A stretch of DNA of 17,794 nt, taken from contig CAYRGA010000026.1 of the NCBI GenBank assembly GCA_964423705.1, forward strand, positions 1 through 17,794, written 5' to 3'. The position numbers were made by a program, and so were the translations under genes. Below are positions 8,136 through 14,992 of the stretch, in pieces (within the stretch, counting starts at the first letter, position 1; each line of letters begins with the position of its first letter). The notes beneath the pieces were generated by a model. The model was not told the origin of the DNA and did not search any database. It was given only the letters and a program-made list of their open reading frames with translations. This stretch comes from CAKSIN01 sp964423705. Lineage in GTDB: Bacteria > Bacillota > Clostridia > UMGS1810.

Positions 8136-9325
8136 TTCATATCACCTCCGGCAATTCTGAATACTTCGGCAATTTCTTCCTTCTTTAATTCTATATAATC
8201 ATTTAATACTCTTTTTCCGTAATAAGTACATTTTTCACTCATAATATCTATATCTTTTTCATCTGCGTTTATGCCGAGCTCATCAAGCCTGACAGGCATA
8301 CCGATACTTTTAAAATATTCTTCCGCAGCATCAATTCCGCGAAGTGCCAGTTCCTCATCACTTAAGCCATCTCTTTTAATTCCCCATACATCTTCGGCAA
8401 GCTCCGCAAAACGCTGTGGTCTGTACTTATATATAAATCTGGCCCATGCCGGGAAAATCACCGACAGCCCTGCGCCGTGAGCCACACTGTCGAAACGTCC
8501 GCTAAGCTCATGCTCCAGCTGATGGCAAATCATTACATATGATGAACTTAAACCGGTTAATCCGTTATGAGAAACCGAACCTGCCCACATAAGATTTGCT
8601 CTGGCTTCATAATCACAGGGATTATCTATTGCGCGCATTCCATACTTGATTACGGTTTTCAAAAGGCCCTTCGAAATACTGTCGGTAATAAAAAGAGGTT
8701 CACTGACTGCGAAAAATCTTTCCAGGGTATGCATCATAATGTCAACTATCCCACAAGCAGTCTGATATTTATTCACTGTGTATGTAAGGCACGGATTGCA
8801 GATTGAAAACAATGGTCTGTTTTGCTCAGAGCTAAATCCTCTTTTATCGTTTGACGATTCATTCGTTATAACGCACGAATCACTCATTTCGCTGCCGGAT
8901 GCCGAAAGTGTAAGCACTGTTCCGACGGGCAGAGATTTTTCGGCTGTTTTTTCTCTTAACGAATAAAGCCAAGGGTCGCCGTCGTTGACAACACCTATTG
9001 AAATAAGCTTCGCAGAATCGATTACACTTCCGCCGCCTACCGCCAAAATCATCTGAACGCCGTTTTCACGGCAAGCCTCTATGCCTTTTTTAACAAGCGA
9101 TAATTTCGGATTCGGTTCTACACCTCCGAAATCAACATACTTAATTCCCGCTTTGTCAAGCTGCCCGGTTAATTCATCATGCAAACCACTTTTGATTACC
9201 GAGCCTTTACCATAGTGAAGCATGATTTTATCAAAACCATAGCTTTTTATTATATCCGCTGTTTTTAAATGTGCATCCTTGCCGAAAAATATTTTTGTCG
9301 GCGAATGAAATTCAAAATCAACCAT
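8132..9325 (-). CDS. Iron-containing alcohol dehydrogenase (butanol dehydrogenase/YqhD type)
   Basis: A 397-residue group III alcohol dehydrogenase that interconverts aldehydes and alcohols with NAD(P)H. Counting from the ATG at 9325, the dinucleotide loop GGGSVIDSAK is at 97-106. The metal ligands are Asp195 and His199 (IVDIMMHTLER), His268 (CHQLEH) and His283 (AHGAG), with catalytic His272 in the same HQLEH segment. An ATG two codons earlier (9331) is only one base from the GAGG, while the ATG at 9325 has normal spacing, so the latter is chosen. The gene begins 9 bases after the methylase stop and its last codons contain the cdaA ribosome binding site. Its place in a c-di-AMP/cell-wall cluster has no obvious metabolic reason. 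The physiological substrate is unknown. Confidence 0.9.
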   Translation of the reverse strand: MVDFEFHSPTKIFFGKDAHLKTADIIKSYGFDKIMLHYGKGSVIKSGLHDELTGQLDKAGIKYVDFGGVEPNPKLSLVKKGIEACRENGVQMILAVGGGSVIDSAKLISIGVVNDGDPWLYSLREKTAEKSLPVGTVLTLSASGSEMSDSCVITNESSNDKRGFSSEQNRPLFSICNPCLTYTVNKYQTACGIVDIMMHTLERFFAVSEPLFITDSISKGLLKTVIKYGMRAIDNPCDYEARANLMWAGSVSHNGLTGLSSSYVMICHQLEHELSGRFDSVAHGAGLSVIFPAWARFIYKYRPQRFAELAEDVWGIKRDGLSDEELALRGIDAAEEYFKSIGMPVRLDELGINADEKDIDIMSEKCTYYGKRVLNDYIELKKEEIAEVFRIAGGDMN

Positions 9326-9334
9326 ATACATACC

Positions 9335-10117
9335 TCACATTTCTTTATCATTTCTGTAAATATACGAATTATATAATATTATACCACATGCAACGGAAAC
9401 ATTCAAGGACTCCGCGCCACCTGTCATAGGAATTTTTATTTTTTCATCGCATAATTCTTCAATTTTATCGGATATGCCATTTGCCTCATTACCCATTACA
9501 ATTACGTGTTTCTCACCATATTTGGTTTTCTCACCCATACACTTGCCATCAAGGAAGGTTCCAAACACCTTATAGCCTGCTTGCTTAAAATTTTGTAACG
9601 CTGTACCGTCGTCAAAATACAGTTTAATATTAAATATACCTGACATGGTTGAGCGTAGAACCTTCGGATTATATACATCTACGCACCCTTCGGACAGAAC
9701 CACTCCGCTTGCACCAAATGCATCGGCAGTGCGTAGGATAGTTCCCATATTTCCCGGGTCAGTCACGCAATCAAGGTATAAATAACAACCGCCCCGTTCA
9801 AGCTCTGCATCCTTAAAATTCGATTCTGTATATTTAATGACCGCCATTATCCCCTGTGAATTAACTGTATCTTTAAGCGTATCAAAAAGCTTTTTGGGCA
9901 TTTCATATGTTTTAATATTATTAATTTCTTCGATTCGCGGCGCATTTTCACTCAATATGACATACTGAACATCAGCACCGTTTTTAATTGCATCACGAAC
10001 TATGCGCTCTCCCTCTATCAGAAAGCTACGCGTTTTCCTTCTGGTACTTGCGGCAAGCAGTTTTTTTGTGTTTTTGTAAACAGTGTTCGCTGTACTTTCT
10101 ATTCTGATTATATTCAT
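9335..10117 (-). CDS. TrmH-family (SpoU) 23S rRNA 2'-O-methyltransferase, YsgA/RlmP-like
   Basis: A 260-residue SPOUT methyltransferase. An N-terminal substrate-binding domain (about 1-95, with FLIEGERIVRDA) precedes the knotted catalytic domain. Motif 1 is DPGNMGTILRTADAFG (120-135, with the conserved Asn and Arg), motif 2 is IVMGNEANGIS (206-216), and motif 3 is IPMTGGAESLNVSVA (229-243). These bind S-adenosylmethionine in the trefoil knot. The position just downstream of infC-rpmI-rplT recalls B. subtilis ysgA (RlmP, which methylates G2553), so that activity is the best guess. A tRNA methylase of the same family cannot be excluded. It starts the cluster that runs to 3258. The Shine-Dalgarno is only AAGGG, and no clear promoter was found between it and the rplT terminator. 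Confidence 0.88.
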   Translation of the reverse strand: MNIIRIESTANTVYKNTKKLLAASTRRKTRSFLIEGERIVRDAIKNGADVQYVILSENAPRIEEINNIKTYEMPKKLFDTLKDTVNSQGIMAVIKYTESNFKDAELERGGCYLYLDCVTDPGNMGTILRTADAFGASGVVLSEGCVDVYNPKVLRSTMSGIFNIKLYFDDGTALQNFKQAGYKVFGTFLDGKCMGEKTKYGEKHVIVMGNEANGISDKIEELCDEKIKIPMTGGAESLNVSVACGIILYNSYIYRNDKEM

Positions 10118-10157
10118 AAGTCTTTACCCTTAAATAAATTTATTTTAATATCATAAA

Positions 10158-10186
10158 ACCACTATATTTCATCGAAATATAGTGGT
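10158..10186 (-). terminator. Terminator of the infC-rpmI-rplT operon
   Basis: ACCACTATATTTC (10158-10170) and GAAATATAGTGGT (10174-10186) are a perfect 13-bp inverted repeat with a 3-base loop, starting 20 bases after the rplT stop. On the minus strand it is followed by TTTTATGATATT, a modest U tract, so partial read-through into the methylase cluster is plausible. Confidence 0.75.
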
Positions 10187-10205
10187 CACATGTACAAAAT
10201 TAATA

Positions 10206-10562
10206 TCAGTCTCTTGCTGCTTTTGCTTTTTCAACCAATTCCGAAAAAGCTGCCGGGTCTGCAATAGCAATTTCGGAAAGCATTTTTCTGTTCATATTGA
10301 TATCAGCCTTTTTAAGACCATTCATGAACTGTGAATAATTTGTACCGTTGAGCTTGCAAGCTGCACTTATTCTGGTAATCCAAATCTTTCTGAAATCTCT
10401 CTTTTTCTGCTTTCTGCCTATATATGCATAAGACAATGATTTCATAACTGCCTGATTGGCAACTCTGAAAAGCTTACTCTTGGAACCTCTGTAACCTTTA
10501 GCAAGTTTCAATACTCTCTTATGTCTTTTTCTTGTAGCCATAGCGCCTTTTACTCTAGCCAT
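10206..10562 (-). CDS. rplT: 50S ribosomal protein L20
   Basis: A 118-residue basic protein that binds 23S rRNA early in 50S assembly. The N-terminus MARVKGAMATRKRHKRVLKLAKG and the NQAVMKSLSYAY segment are diagnostic, and the length is standard. AGGAGG precedes the ATG. In B. subtilis L20 represses its own operon by stabilising the attenuator in the infC leader, and a matching leader is present here. Confidence 0.98.
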   Translation of the reverse strand: MARVKGAMATRKRHKRVLKLAKGYRGSKSKLFRVANQAVMKSLSYAYIGRKQKKRDFRKIWITRISAACKLNGTNYSQFMNGLKKADINMNRKMLSEIAIADPAAFSELVEKAKAARD

Positions 10563-10581
10563 TTAAAACGCCTCCTATATT

Positions 10582-10779
10582 TTATTTATAAAGTATCAAT
10601 CTTTTAATTGTTGCTGCATTTGCTTTTGAAGCATATGCCTGCTTTCTCAAAGCTCTTTTTCTCTTAGTTGACTTCTTAGTTAAAATATGTCTTCTGAAAG
10701 CTTGATTAAGCTTAACCTTACCATTCTTTGTAAGACCGAATCTTTTTGCAGCTCCTCTGTGAGTTTTAATTTTAGGCAT
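10582..10779 (-). CDS. rpmI: 50S ribosomal protein L35
   Basis: A 65-residue basic protein of the large subunit, full length, starting MPKIKTHRGAAKRFGLTKNG and containing the typical RRHILTKKSTKRKR segment. AAGGAG lies about 10 bases upstream of the ATG. It sits 19 bases ahead of rplT and 36 bases after infC, in the universal Firmicute order infC-rpmI-rplT. Confidence 0.98.
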   Translation of the reverse strand: MPKIKTHRGAAKRFGLTKNGKVKLNQAFRRHILTKKSTKRKRALRKQAYASKANAATIKRLILYK

Positions 10780-10815
10780 TACATTTACACTCCTTCCAAT
10801 TTTCGCACTTAAATA

Positions 10816-11325
10816 TTATTTCGGTGCAACTACCATTGTCATATTTCTTCCTTCAAGCTTTGCCGCTTTCTCCACATTTCCGATTTCAGAAATGCTTTCT
10901 GCAAATTTGGCAAGTAAATCCTGTCCAAGCGATGCATGATGCAGCTCTCTGCCACGGAATCTGACGGTAACCTTAACTTTATCACCTGATTTTAAAAACT
11001 TGATTGTTTGATTAACCTTAGTATTAAAGTCGTGAACATCAATGGAAGGTGTAATTCTGACTTCCTTGATATTAACTGTCTTCTGATTTTTCTTAGCTTC
11101 CTTATCACGCTTGCCCTGCTCAAACTTGTATTTACCGTAGTCCATAAGCTTGCATGCAGGCGGTTTTGCCTGTGGAGCAATCAGAACAAGGTCAAGTCCC
11201 TGAGCATCTGCTTTATTCATCGCATCGGCAATCGGCAAAATACCAAGCTGTGAACCATCAGAACCAATTAAACGAACTTCCTTTTCTCTGATTTGATCAT
11301 TAATCAACATTTCTTTACTACTGAT
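10816..11325 (-). CDS. infC: Translation initiation factor IF-3, apparent AUC start
   Basis: About 169 residues. IF-3 binds the 30S subunit, keeps it free of 50S and checks the start codon. The protein shows the family N-terminus INDQIREKEVRLIGSDGSQLG, the middle linker with KRDKEAKKNQK, and the C-terminal domain ending GRNMTMVVAPK. No ATG, GTG or TTG lies at proper distance from the strong GGAGG at 11339-11335. The codon nine bases after it is ATC (11325-11323). The first in-frame ATG (11310) is 24 bases away and would cut into the conserved start. infC of E. coli and B. subtilis begins with the rare AUU and is autoregulated through it, so AUC fits. A TTG far upstream at 11361 is out of register with the Shine-Dalgarno. 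Confidence 0.95.
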   Translation of the reverse strand: MSSKEMLINDQIREKEVRLIGSDGSQLGILPIADAMNKADAQGLDLVLIAPQAKPPACKLMDYGKYKFEQGKRDKEAKKNQKTVNIKEVRITPSIDVHDFNTKVNQTIKFLKSGDKVKVTVRFRGRELHHASLGQDLLAKFAESISEIGNVEKAAKLEGRNMTMVVAPK

Positions 11326-11339
11326 GACAAAGCACCTCC
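11323..11339 (-). promoter_or_regulatory. Ribosome binding site that fixes the infC AUC start
   Basis: GGAGG (11339-11335) is followed by nine bases and then ATC in the IF-3 frame. No standard start codon occurs in frame between 11334 and 11311. Because IF-3 itself discriminates against non-canonical start codons, an AUC start gives negative feedback on IF-3 synthesis. Confidence 0.75.
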
Positions 11340-11387
11340 AAAATAATTTTATAATAACCAAGCATTACCTCTTCATTGTATAAACAA

Positions 11388-11494
11388 AAGAAAAAGTGGG
11401 CAAAAATCCACCCACTTATACATTTAATACAAGTATTAACCTTAACAATGCCTTTAAATCGTAAGGTGAGAAGTGGACTTCTGCTTTGCTTTAC
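11388..11494 (-). ncRNA. L20-type leader (infC-rpmI-rplT attenuator)
   Basis: The transcript between the infC promoter and about 11388 has the sequence features of the Firmicute L20 leader: a segment reading AAGTCCACTTCTCACCTTA, then TTAAGGTTAATAC, then a terminator hairpin. CCACTT at 11476-11471 can pair with AAGTGG at 11417-11412. This competes with the terminator stem formed by AAGTGGG and CCCACTT. CCTTA and TAAGG form another arm. In B. subtilis L20 binding to this leader favours termination, giving feedback on the operon. The match is by recognition of the pattern, not by a covariance search. Confidence 0.85.
11394..11417 (-). terminator. Attenuator terminator in the infC leader
   Basis: AAGTGGG (11394-11400) and CCCACTT (11411-11417) form a 7-bp stem with a 10-base loop. 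On the minus strand it is followed by TTTTTCTTTTG, a good U tract. It lies about 70 bases before the infC start, so transcription must read through it to reach the operon. Confidence 0.85.
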
Positions 11495-11500
11495 TTAAAT

Positions 11501-11529
11501 ATAATATCACTGATTGTGAATTTTGTCAA
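11501..11529 (-). promoter_or_regulatory. Sigma-A promoter of infC-rpmI-rplT
   Basis: A consensus TTGACA (11529-11524) and TATTAT (11506-11501) are separated by 17 bases on the minus strand. The start point would be near 11494, giving a leader of about 170 bases. It lies only 40 bases beyond the bioY stop. Confidence 0.88.
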
Positions 11530-11569
11530 TAGTTTTTTTGAAAAAATTTTATATTTTAAGGCAAGGCTT

Positions 11570-12133
11570 TTATAAACTGACAGATGCCTTAATCAAAATA
11601 CCCTTCAACTTCATTCCGACAATTACTGCGAGCAGTGTTTTAACGACATCGAAAATCACAAATCCGTATACACATACAGCAAGTGCCGTGCCAAGCTCAC
11701 ATCCGGTAATAAACATGTATTGAGCAGTGCCGCACACATAGCACACAAGCACTCCCGACATGGAAATAGCAAACACGCAGGCTTTTTTAATAGTTTCATT
11801 TTGTATTTTTGTTTTCACGGATATACCCGCAAGCATTGCAGTGAAAGCATACGACCACAAATAGCCTCCGGTAGGTCCGAACAGAACACCGATTCCGGCT
11901 TGTGCTCCAGAAAATACCGGAAGTCCGCATATCCCCATAAGCAGGTACAATACTACCGACAAAAAAGCTTTTTTTGCTTCGAGTACAATCCCCGTCAATA
12001 CAACCGCAAACAAGCTGAAGGTCATCGGTATAACTCCTATCGGCAGAGCCAGCGGTGAACAAATACAAAGCATTGCTGAAAAAAGTGAGCATTGTACCAT
12101 AAAATAAATTTTTCCTTTAAAAGCTGCACACAT
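11570..12133 (-). CDS. bioY: BioY, biotin-binding S component of an ECF transporter
   Basis: A 187-residue hydrophobic protein with about six membrane segments. The family signature GLPVFSGAQAGIGVLFGPTG followed by GYLWSY lies near the middle, and FDVVKTLLAVIVG is in the last helix. BioY captures biotin and works with the shared EcfA/A'/T energy module, which is not in this window, so this is probably a group II transporter. The start has GGCGGTGA seven bases upstream. No biotin synthesis genes are adjacent and no BirA operator was found in the 91 bases upstream, so regulation is unclear. It may depend partly on read-through from pnp past the hairpin at 12163-12195. Confidence 0.93.
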   Translation of the reverse strand: MCAAFKGKIYFMVQCSLFSAMLCICSPLALPIGVIPMTFSLFAVVLTGIVLEAKKAFLSVVLYLLMGICGLPVFSGAQAGIGVLFGPTGGYLWSYAFTAMLAGISVKTKIQNETIKKACVFAISMSGVLVCYVCGTAQYMFITGCELGTALAVCVYGFVIFDVVKTLLAVIVGMKLKGILIKASVSL

Positions 12134-12162
12134 AATTATTCACCGCCTTATACACAGCCAAA

Positions 12163-12195
12163 TATACCGCGATACTTTTTGGATATCGCGGTATA
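12163..12195 (-). terminator. Perfect 12-bp hairpin between pnp and bioY
   Basis: TATACCGCGATA (12163-12174) and TATCGCGGTATA (12184-12195) form a perfect stem with a 9-base loop, 30 bases after the pnp stop. On the minus strand it is followed by TTTGGCTGTG, a poor U tract. It is probably the pnp 3' end, or a processing/stability hairpin that allows read-through into bioY. A palindromic DNA operator is the alternative. Confidence 0.6.
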
Positions 12196-12224
12196 CTTTA
12201 TACATTGTTTCTTATTTTAATATC

Positions 12225-14327
12225 TTACTCCTCGGATTTATTCGCGTCATCAGCGAGAGCATCCTTTCTGGAAAGATTGTTCCTACCCATTCTGTCTATT
12301 TCGACAAGCTTTACGAGTATCTCATCGCCTACATTAACGACATCTTCTACCTTATTTACGCGCTTATTGTCAAGCTTTGAAATGTGTACAAGACCTTCAC
12401 GATTCGGCATAAACTCAACAAACGCACCGAAATCCATGATTTTTGTTACTTTACCAAGATATATCTTACCAACCTCAGGCTCGGCAACTATTCCTTCCAC
12501 GGTATTGAGCGCTCTTTTTGCAGCCTCTGTATCTTCTGAAAGAATGAATACAGATCCGTCATCATTAATGTCAATCTTAACTCCTGTATCAGCTATGATT
12601 TTCTGAATAACCTTACCGCCGGTTCCGATAACATCCTTAATCTTATCAACGGGAACCTTTGTTGTAATAATCTTTGGCGCATAAGCAGAAAGCTCCTTGC
12701 GAGGCTCCGGTATTGCCTTAAGCATTACTTCATCGAGTATATAGCATCTTGCTTTCCTGGTCTTTTCAAATGCATTTTTAATGATATCATAGGTTAAGCC
12801 ATCAACCTTAATATCCATCTGAATAGCGGTTATACCCTTCTTTGTACCGGCAACCTTAAAGTCCATATCGCCGTAGAAATCCTCAACGCCCTGGATATCA
12901 ACCATGGTAAGAAAATCATCTTCGTGTGTGATAAGACCGCAGGATATTCCGGCAACCGGTGCCTTAATAGGCACTCCGGCATCCATAAGTGCCAATGTGC
13001 TGCCGCAAACAGAACCCTGTGAAGTTGAGCCGTTTGAACTGAGAACCTCGGACACCAATCTTATAGCATACGGAAATTCTTCTTCGCTCGGAATAACGGG
13101 CTTAAGTGCTCTTTCAGCAAGCGCACCGTGACCTATTTCTCTTCTTCCCGGACCTCTTGATGGCTTGGTTTCACCTACGGAATATGACGGGAAGTTATAG
13201 TGGTGCATGTATCTCTTTGAGGTTTCCTCATCAAGACCATCAATCGTCTGTGATTCACTTACAGCACCGAGTGTAGCCACTGTAAGAACCTGTGTCTGAC
13301 CCCTGGAGAAAAGACCCGAACCATGTGTTCTGGGAAGTATGCCGACACTTGCACTGAGCGGACGAATCTCGTCAATGCCTCTGCCATCCACTCTCTTATG
13401 GTCTTCATAAAGCCATTTTCTTACGATTTCCTTTTGAATTTTATAGAAAATCTCATCAAGTTCAGCTTCTCTGCCTTCTATTTCCTCGCCGAAGTGTTCC
13501 ATAACATCGTCGGTAAGTACTTTCATTCTTTCATCTCTGATACGCTTATCATCAGTATCGATAGCTGCACATACCTTATCATAGGTATACTCATACACCT
13601 TATCAAACAACTCGTGGTCAAGCTCATGAGCAACGTAAGGCTCTTTTTCCTTGCCGACTTCCGCCACGATAGAATCGATAAACTCGCATATTTTCTTGAT
13701 TTCACCATGTGCGTAAACGATTGCATCGAACATAACGTCCTCGGCTACTTCGTTGGCTCCTGCCTCTATCATAACGACTTTTTCTTTTGTACCGGCAACA
13801 GTCACATACATCTCACTCACTTCGCGCTGCTCCAAGGTCGGGTTAATAACAAATTCACCGTCAACCAAACCGACAGCAACCGCACCTACCGGACCTGCGA
13901 AAGGCATCTCGGATATGGAAATCGCAATCGATGCACCATTCATTGCGCAGATTTCAGGAGCGTTGTCTATATCGACCGACATTACTGTCGTAACGATTCC
14001 GACGTCATTTCTGTAATCCTTCGGGAACAGCGGTCTTATCGGTCTGTCTATAACTCTGGAAGTTAAAATCGCCTTTTCACTGGGTTTGCCTTCTCTTTTA
14101 AGAAATCCGCCGGGGATTTTACCCACCGAATACATTTTTTCTTCATAATCAACGCTGAGCGGGAAGAAATCAATCCCCTCTCTCGGCTTTGCCGATGCAG
14201 TTGCAGTAGCCAGAACTACCGTATCGCCGTATTTAATCATAGCGGCACCCGATGCCAGCTGAGCCACCTCGCCCACTTCTACTACAAAATCTCTGCCTGC
14301 AATAGTTGTTTTAAAAGTTTTCTTCAT
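12225..14327 (-). CDS. pnp: Polynucleotide phosphorylase (PNPase)
   Basis: A full-length 700-residue 3'-to-5' exoribonuclease that degrades RNA phosphorolytically and can add tails. The first RNase PH-like core (about 1-215) includes FFPLSVDYEEKMYSVGKIPG and DRPIRPLF. A helical linker follows. The second, catalytic core (about 310-545) has GRREIGHGALAERAL, the phosphate-binding SNGSTSQGSVCG (431-442) and the acidic GDMD (486-489). A KH domain (about 555-615, with the GxxG loop GTGG at 568-571) and an S1 domain (about 619-687) bind RNA. AGGAGG precedes the ATG. It lies downstream of rpsO, as in most bacteria, and its leader contains a long double-stem structure similar in position to the E. 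coli RNase III autoregulation site. Confidence 0.98.
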   Translation of the reverse strand: MKKTFKTTIAGRDFVVEVGEVAQLASGAAMIKYGDTVVLATATASAKPREGIDFFPLSVDYEEKMYSVGKIPGGFLKREGKPSEKAILTSRVIDRPIRPLFPKDYRNDVGIVTTVMSVDIDNAPEICAMNGASIAISISEMPFAGPVGAVAVGLVDGEFVINPTLEQREVSEMYVTVAGTKEKVVMIEAGANEVAEDVMFDAIVYAHGEIKKICEFIDSIVAEVGKEKEPYVAHELDHELFDKVYEYTYDKVCAAIDTDDKRIRDERMKVLTDDVMEHFGEEIEGREAELDEIFYKIQKEIVRKWLYEDHKRVDGRGIDEIRPLSASVGILPRTHGSGLFSRGQTQVLTVATLGAVSESQTIDGLDEETSKRYMHHYNFPSYSVGETKPSRGPGRREIGHGALAERALKPVIPSEEEFPYAIRLVSEVLSSNGSTSQGSVCGSTLALMDAGVPIKAPVAGISCGLITHEDDFLTMVDIQGVEDFYGDMDFKVAGTKKGITAIQMDIKVDGLTYDIIKNAFEKTRKARCYILDEVMLKAIPEPRKELSAYAPKIITTKVPVDKIKDVIGTGGKVIQKIIADTGVKIDINDDGSVFILSEDTEAAKRALNTVEGIVAEPEVGKIYLGKVTKIMDFGAFVEFMPNREGLVHISKLDNKRVNKVEDVVNVGDEILVKLVEIDRMGRNNLSRKDALADDANKSEE

Positions 14328-14349
14328 ATAAGTTTTCCTCCTGTTTCTT

Positions 14350-14438
14350 CAATGGGAAAACGCTCTATCAGCAGTTAAATATATACTCTGCGTACAAAAT
14401 ACATATTTAACTGCTAATCACCGACAGGTTTCCCATTG
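14350..14438 (-). promoter_or_regulatory. Long double-stem hairpin in the pnp leader
   Basis: Two nested perfect stems: an outer 10-bp pair, CAATGGGAAA (14350-14359) with TTTCCCATTG (14429-14438), and an inner 12-bp pair, GCAGTTAAATAT (14371-14382) with ATATTTAACTGC (14403-14414). An interior loop separates them and a 20-base apical loop closes the structure. It ends 22 bases before the pnp start and just above its ribosome binding site. In E. coli a comparable pnp leader hairpin is cut by RNase III and the product is used by PNPase to repress its own mRNA. The same logic is inferred here. Confidence 0.65.
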
Positions 14439-14459
14439 GTAATTAATTAATCCAAAACA

Positions 14460-14488
14460 GGGCAAAGAAGCTTTTAACTCCTTTGCCC
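14460..14488 (-). terminator. Hairpin after rpsO, partial terminator
   Basis: GGGCAAAG (14460-14467) and CTTTGCCC (14481-14488) form an 8-bp stem with a 13-base loop, 10 bases after the rpsO stop. On the minus strand it is followed by TGTTTTGG, a short U tract. No separate promoter for pnp is evident, so partial read-through from rpsO is likely. Confidence 0.6.
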
Positions 14489-14498
14489 GAATGTGTGA

Positions 14499-14762
14499 CT
14501 ACTTTCTGATGTTAAGTCTTGCTATGATAGAACGGTATCTTTCAATATCGATTTTAGCAAGATAATTAAGCAAGCCTCTTCTTTTACCAACCATTTTTAA
14601 AAGACCGCGTCTTGAATGATGGTCCTTCATATTTGATTTCAAATGCTCGGTAAGGTGATTGATTCTGTAAGTAAGAATAGCAATCTGTACCTCCGGTGAA
14701 CCTGTGTCACCCTCGTGAGTCTTGTACTCGTTGATAATAGCCTGTTTTGTTTCTTTTAACAT
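14499..14762 (-). CDS. rpsO: 30S ribosomal protein S15
   Basis: An 87-residue protein binding the central domain of 16S rRNA at an early assembly step. The sequence has the family segments THEGDTGSPEVQIAILTYRI, HHSRRGLLKMVGKRRGLLNYL and the C-terminal YRSIIARLNIRK. The ATG at 14762 has AGGAGG upstream. It has its own promoter and a structured leader of about 90 bases, and is followed by pnp after 171 bases of RNA structure. Confidence 0.98.
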   Translation of the reverse strand: MLKETKQAIINEYKTHEGDTGSPEVQIAILTYRINHLTEHLKSNMKDHHSRRGLLKMVGKRRGLLNYLAKIDIERYRSIIARLNIRK

Positions 14763-14778
14763 AGTTTTAACCTCCTAT

Positions 14779-14848
14779 AGCTCTTATGAGCTTTAATAAA
14801 CGCCAAATGCAAAGACTCGGCTGGAGTTTCCAAAATCTTAGCATCGGC
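14779..14848 (-). promoter_or_regulatory. Structured rpsO leader, candidate S15 autoregulatory element
   Basis: On the minus strand GCCGATGC (14848-14841) pairs with GCATTTGGC (14810-14802) with one G-U pair and one bulge. The stem continues above a U-U mismatch with AAGA/TCTT, and a small TGGA/TCCA hairpin lies inside. A second hairpin, AGCTC-loop-GAGCT (14792-14779), abuts the AGGAGG. S15 is known to repress its own translation through leader structures that differ between phyla. This leader is a candidate of that kind; the fold is hand-derived. Confidence 0.45.
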
Positions 14849-14861
14849 TGTCGACCTTGCT

Positions 14862-14890
14862 ATTATAACACAATTTTTTTTGAATGTAAA
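14862..14890 (-). promoter_or_regulatory. Sigma-A promoter of rpsO(-pnp)
   Basis: TTTACA (14890-14885) and TATAAT (14867-14862) lie 17 bases apart on the minus strand. The start would be near 14855, giving a leader of about 93 bases. Confidence 0.85.
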
Positions 14891-14949
14891 TACCTTTTGA
14901 AAAAATATTTTAAATTTCGATTTCAAAAGCATTTCCGACGCAATAAGCC

Positions 14950-14982
14950 GACAGCAGCCGCAAAACAAATGCGACCGCTGTC
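14950..14982 (-). terminator. Hairpin after the acyl-CoA synthetase fusion gene
   Basis: GACAGC (14950-14955) pairs with GCTGTC (14977-14982), and inside it CGCA (14959-14962) pairs with TGCG (14970-14973). A small internal mismatch separates them and the loop is 7 bases. It begins 11 bases after the stop codon at 14993. The minus-strand 3' side (GGCTTATTG) has little U tract, so termination may be inefficient or factor-dependent. The rpsO promoter lies about 60 bases further on. Confidence 0.45.
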
Positions 14983-14992
14983 CGTATTTTAA

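Noticed and set aside
13323..14066. 247-residue open frame on the plus strand
   Set aside because: Fully antisense to pnp, low-complexity composition and no recognisable domain; a shadow of the real gene.
14756..14968. 70-residue minus-strand open frame ahead of rpsO
   Set aside because: It spans the rpsO promoter and leader, so the rpsO transcript would not carry its start; the RNA structure explains the region better.
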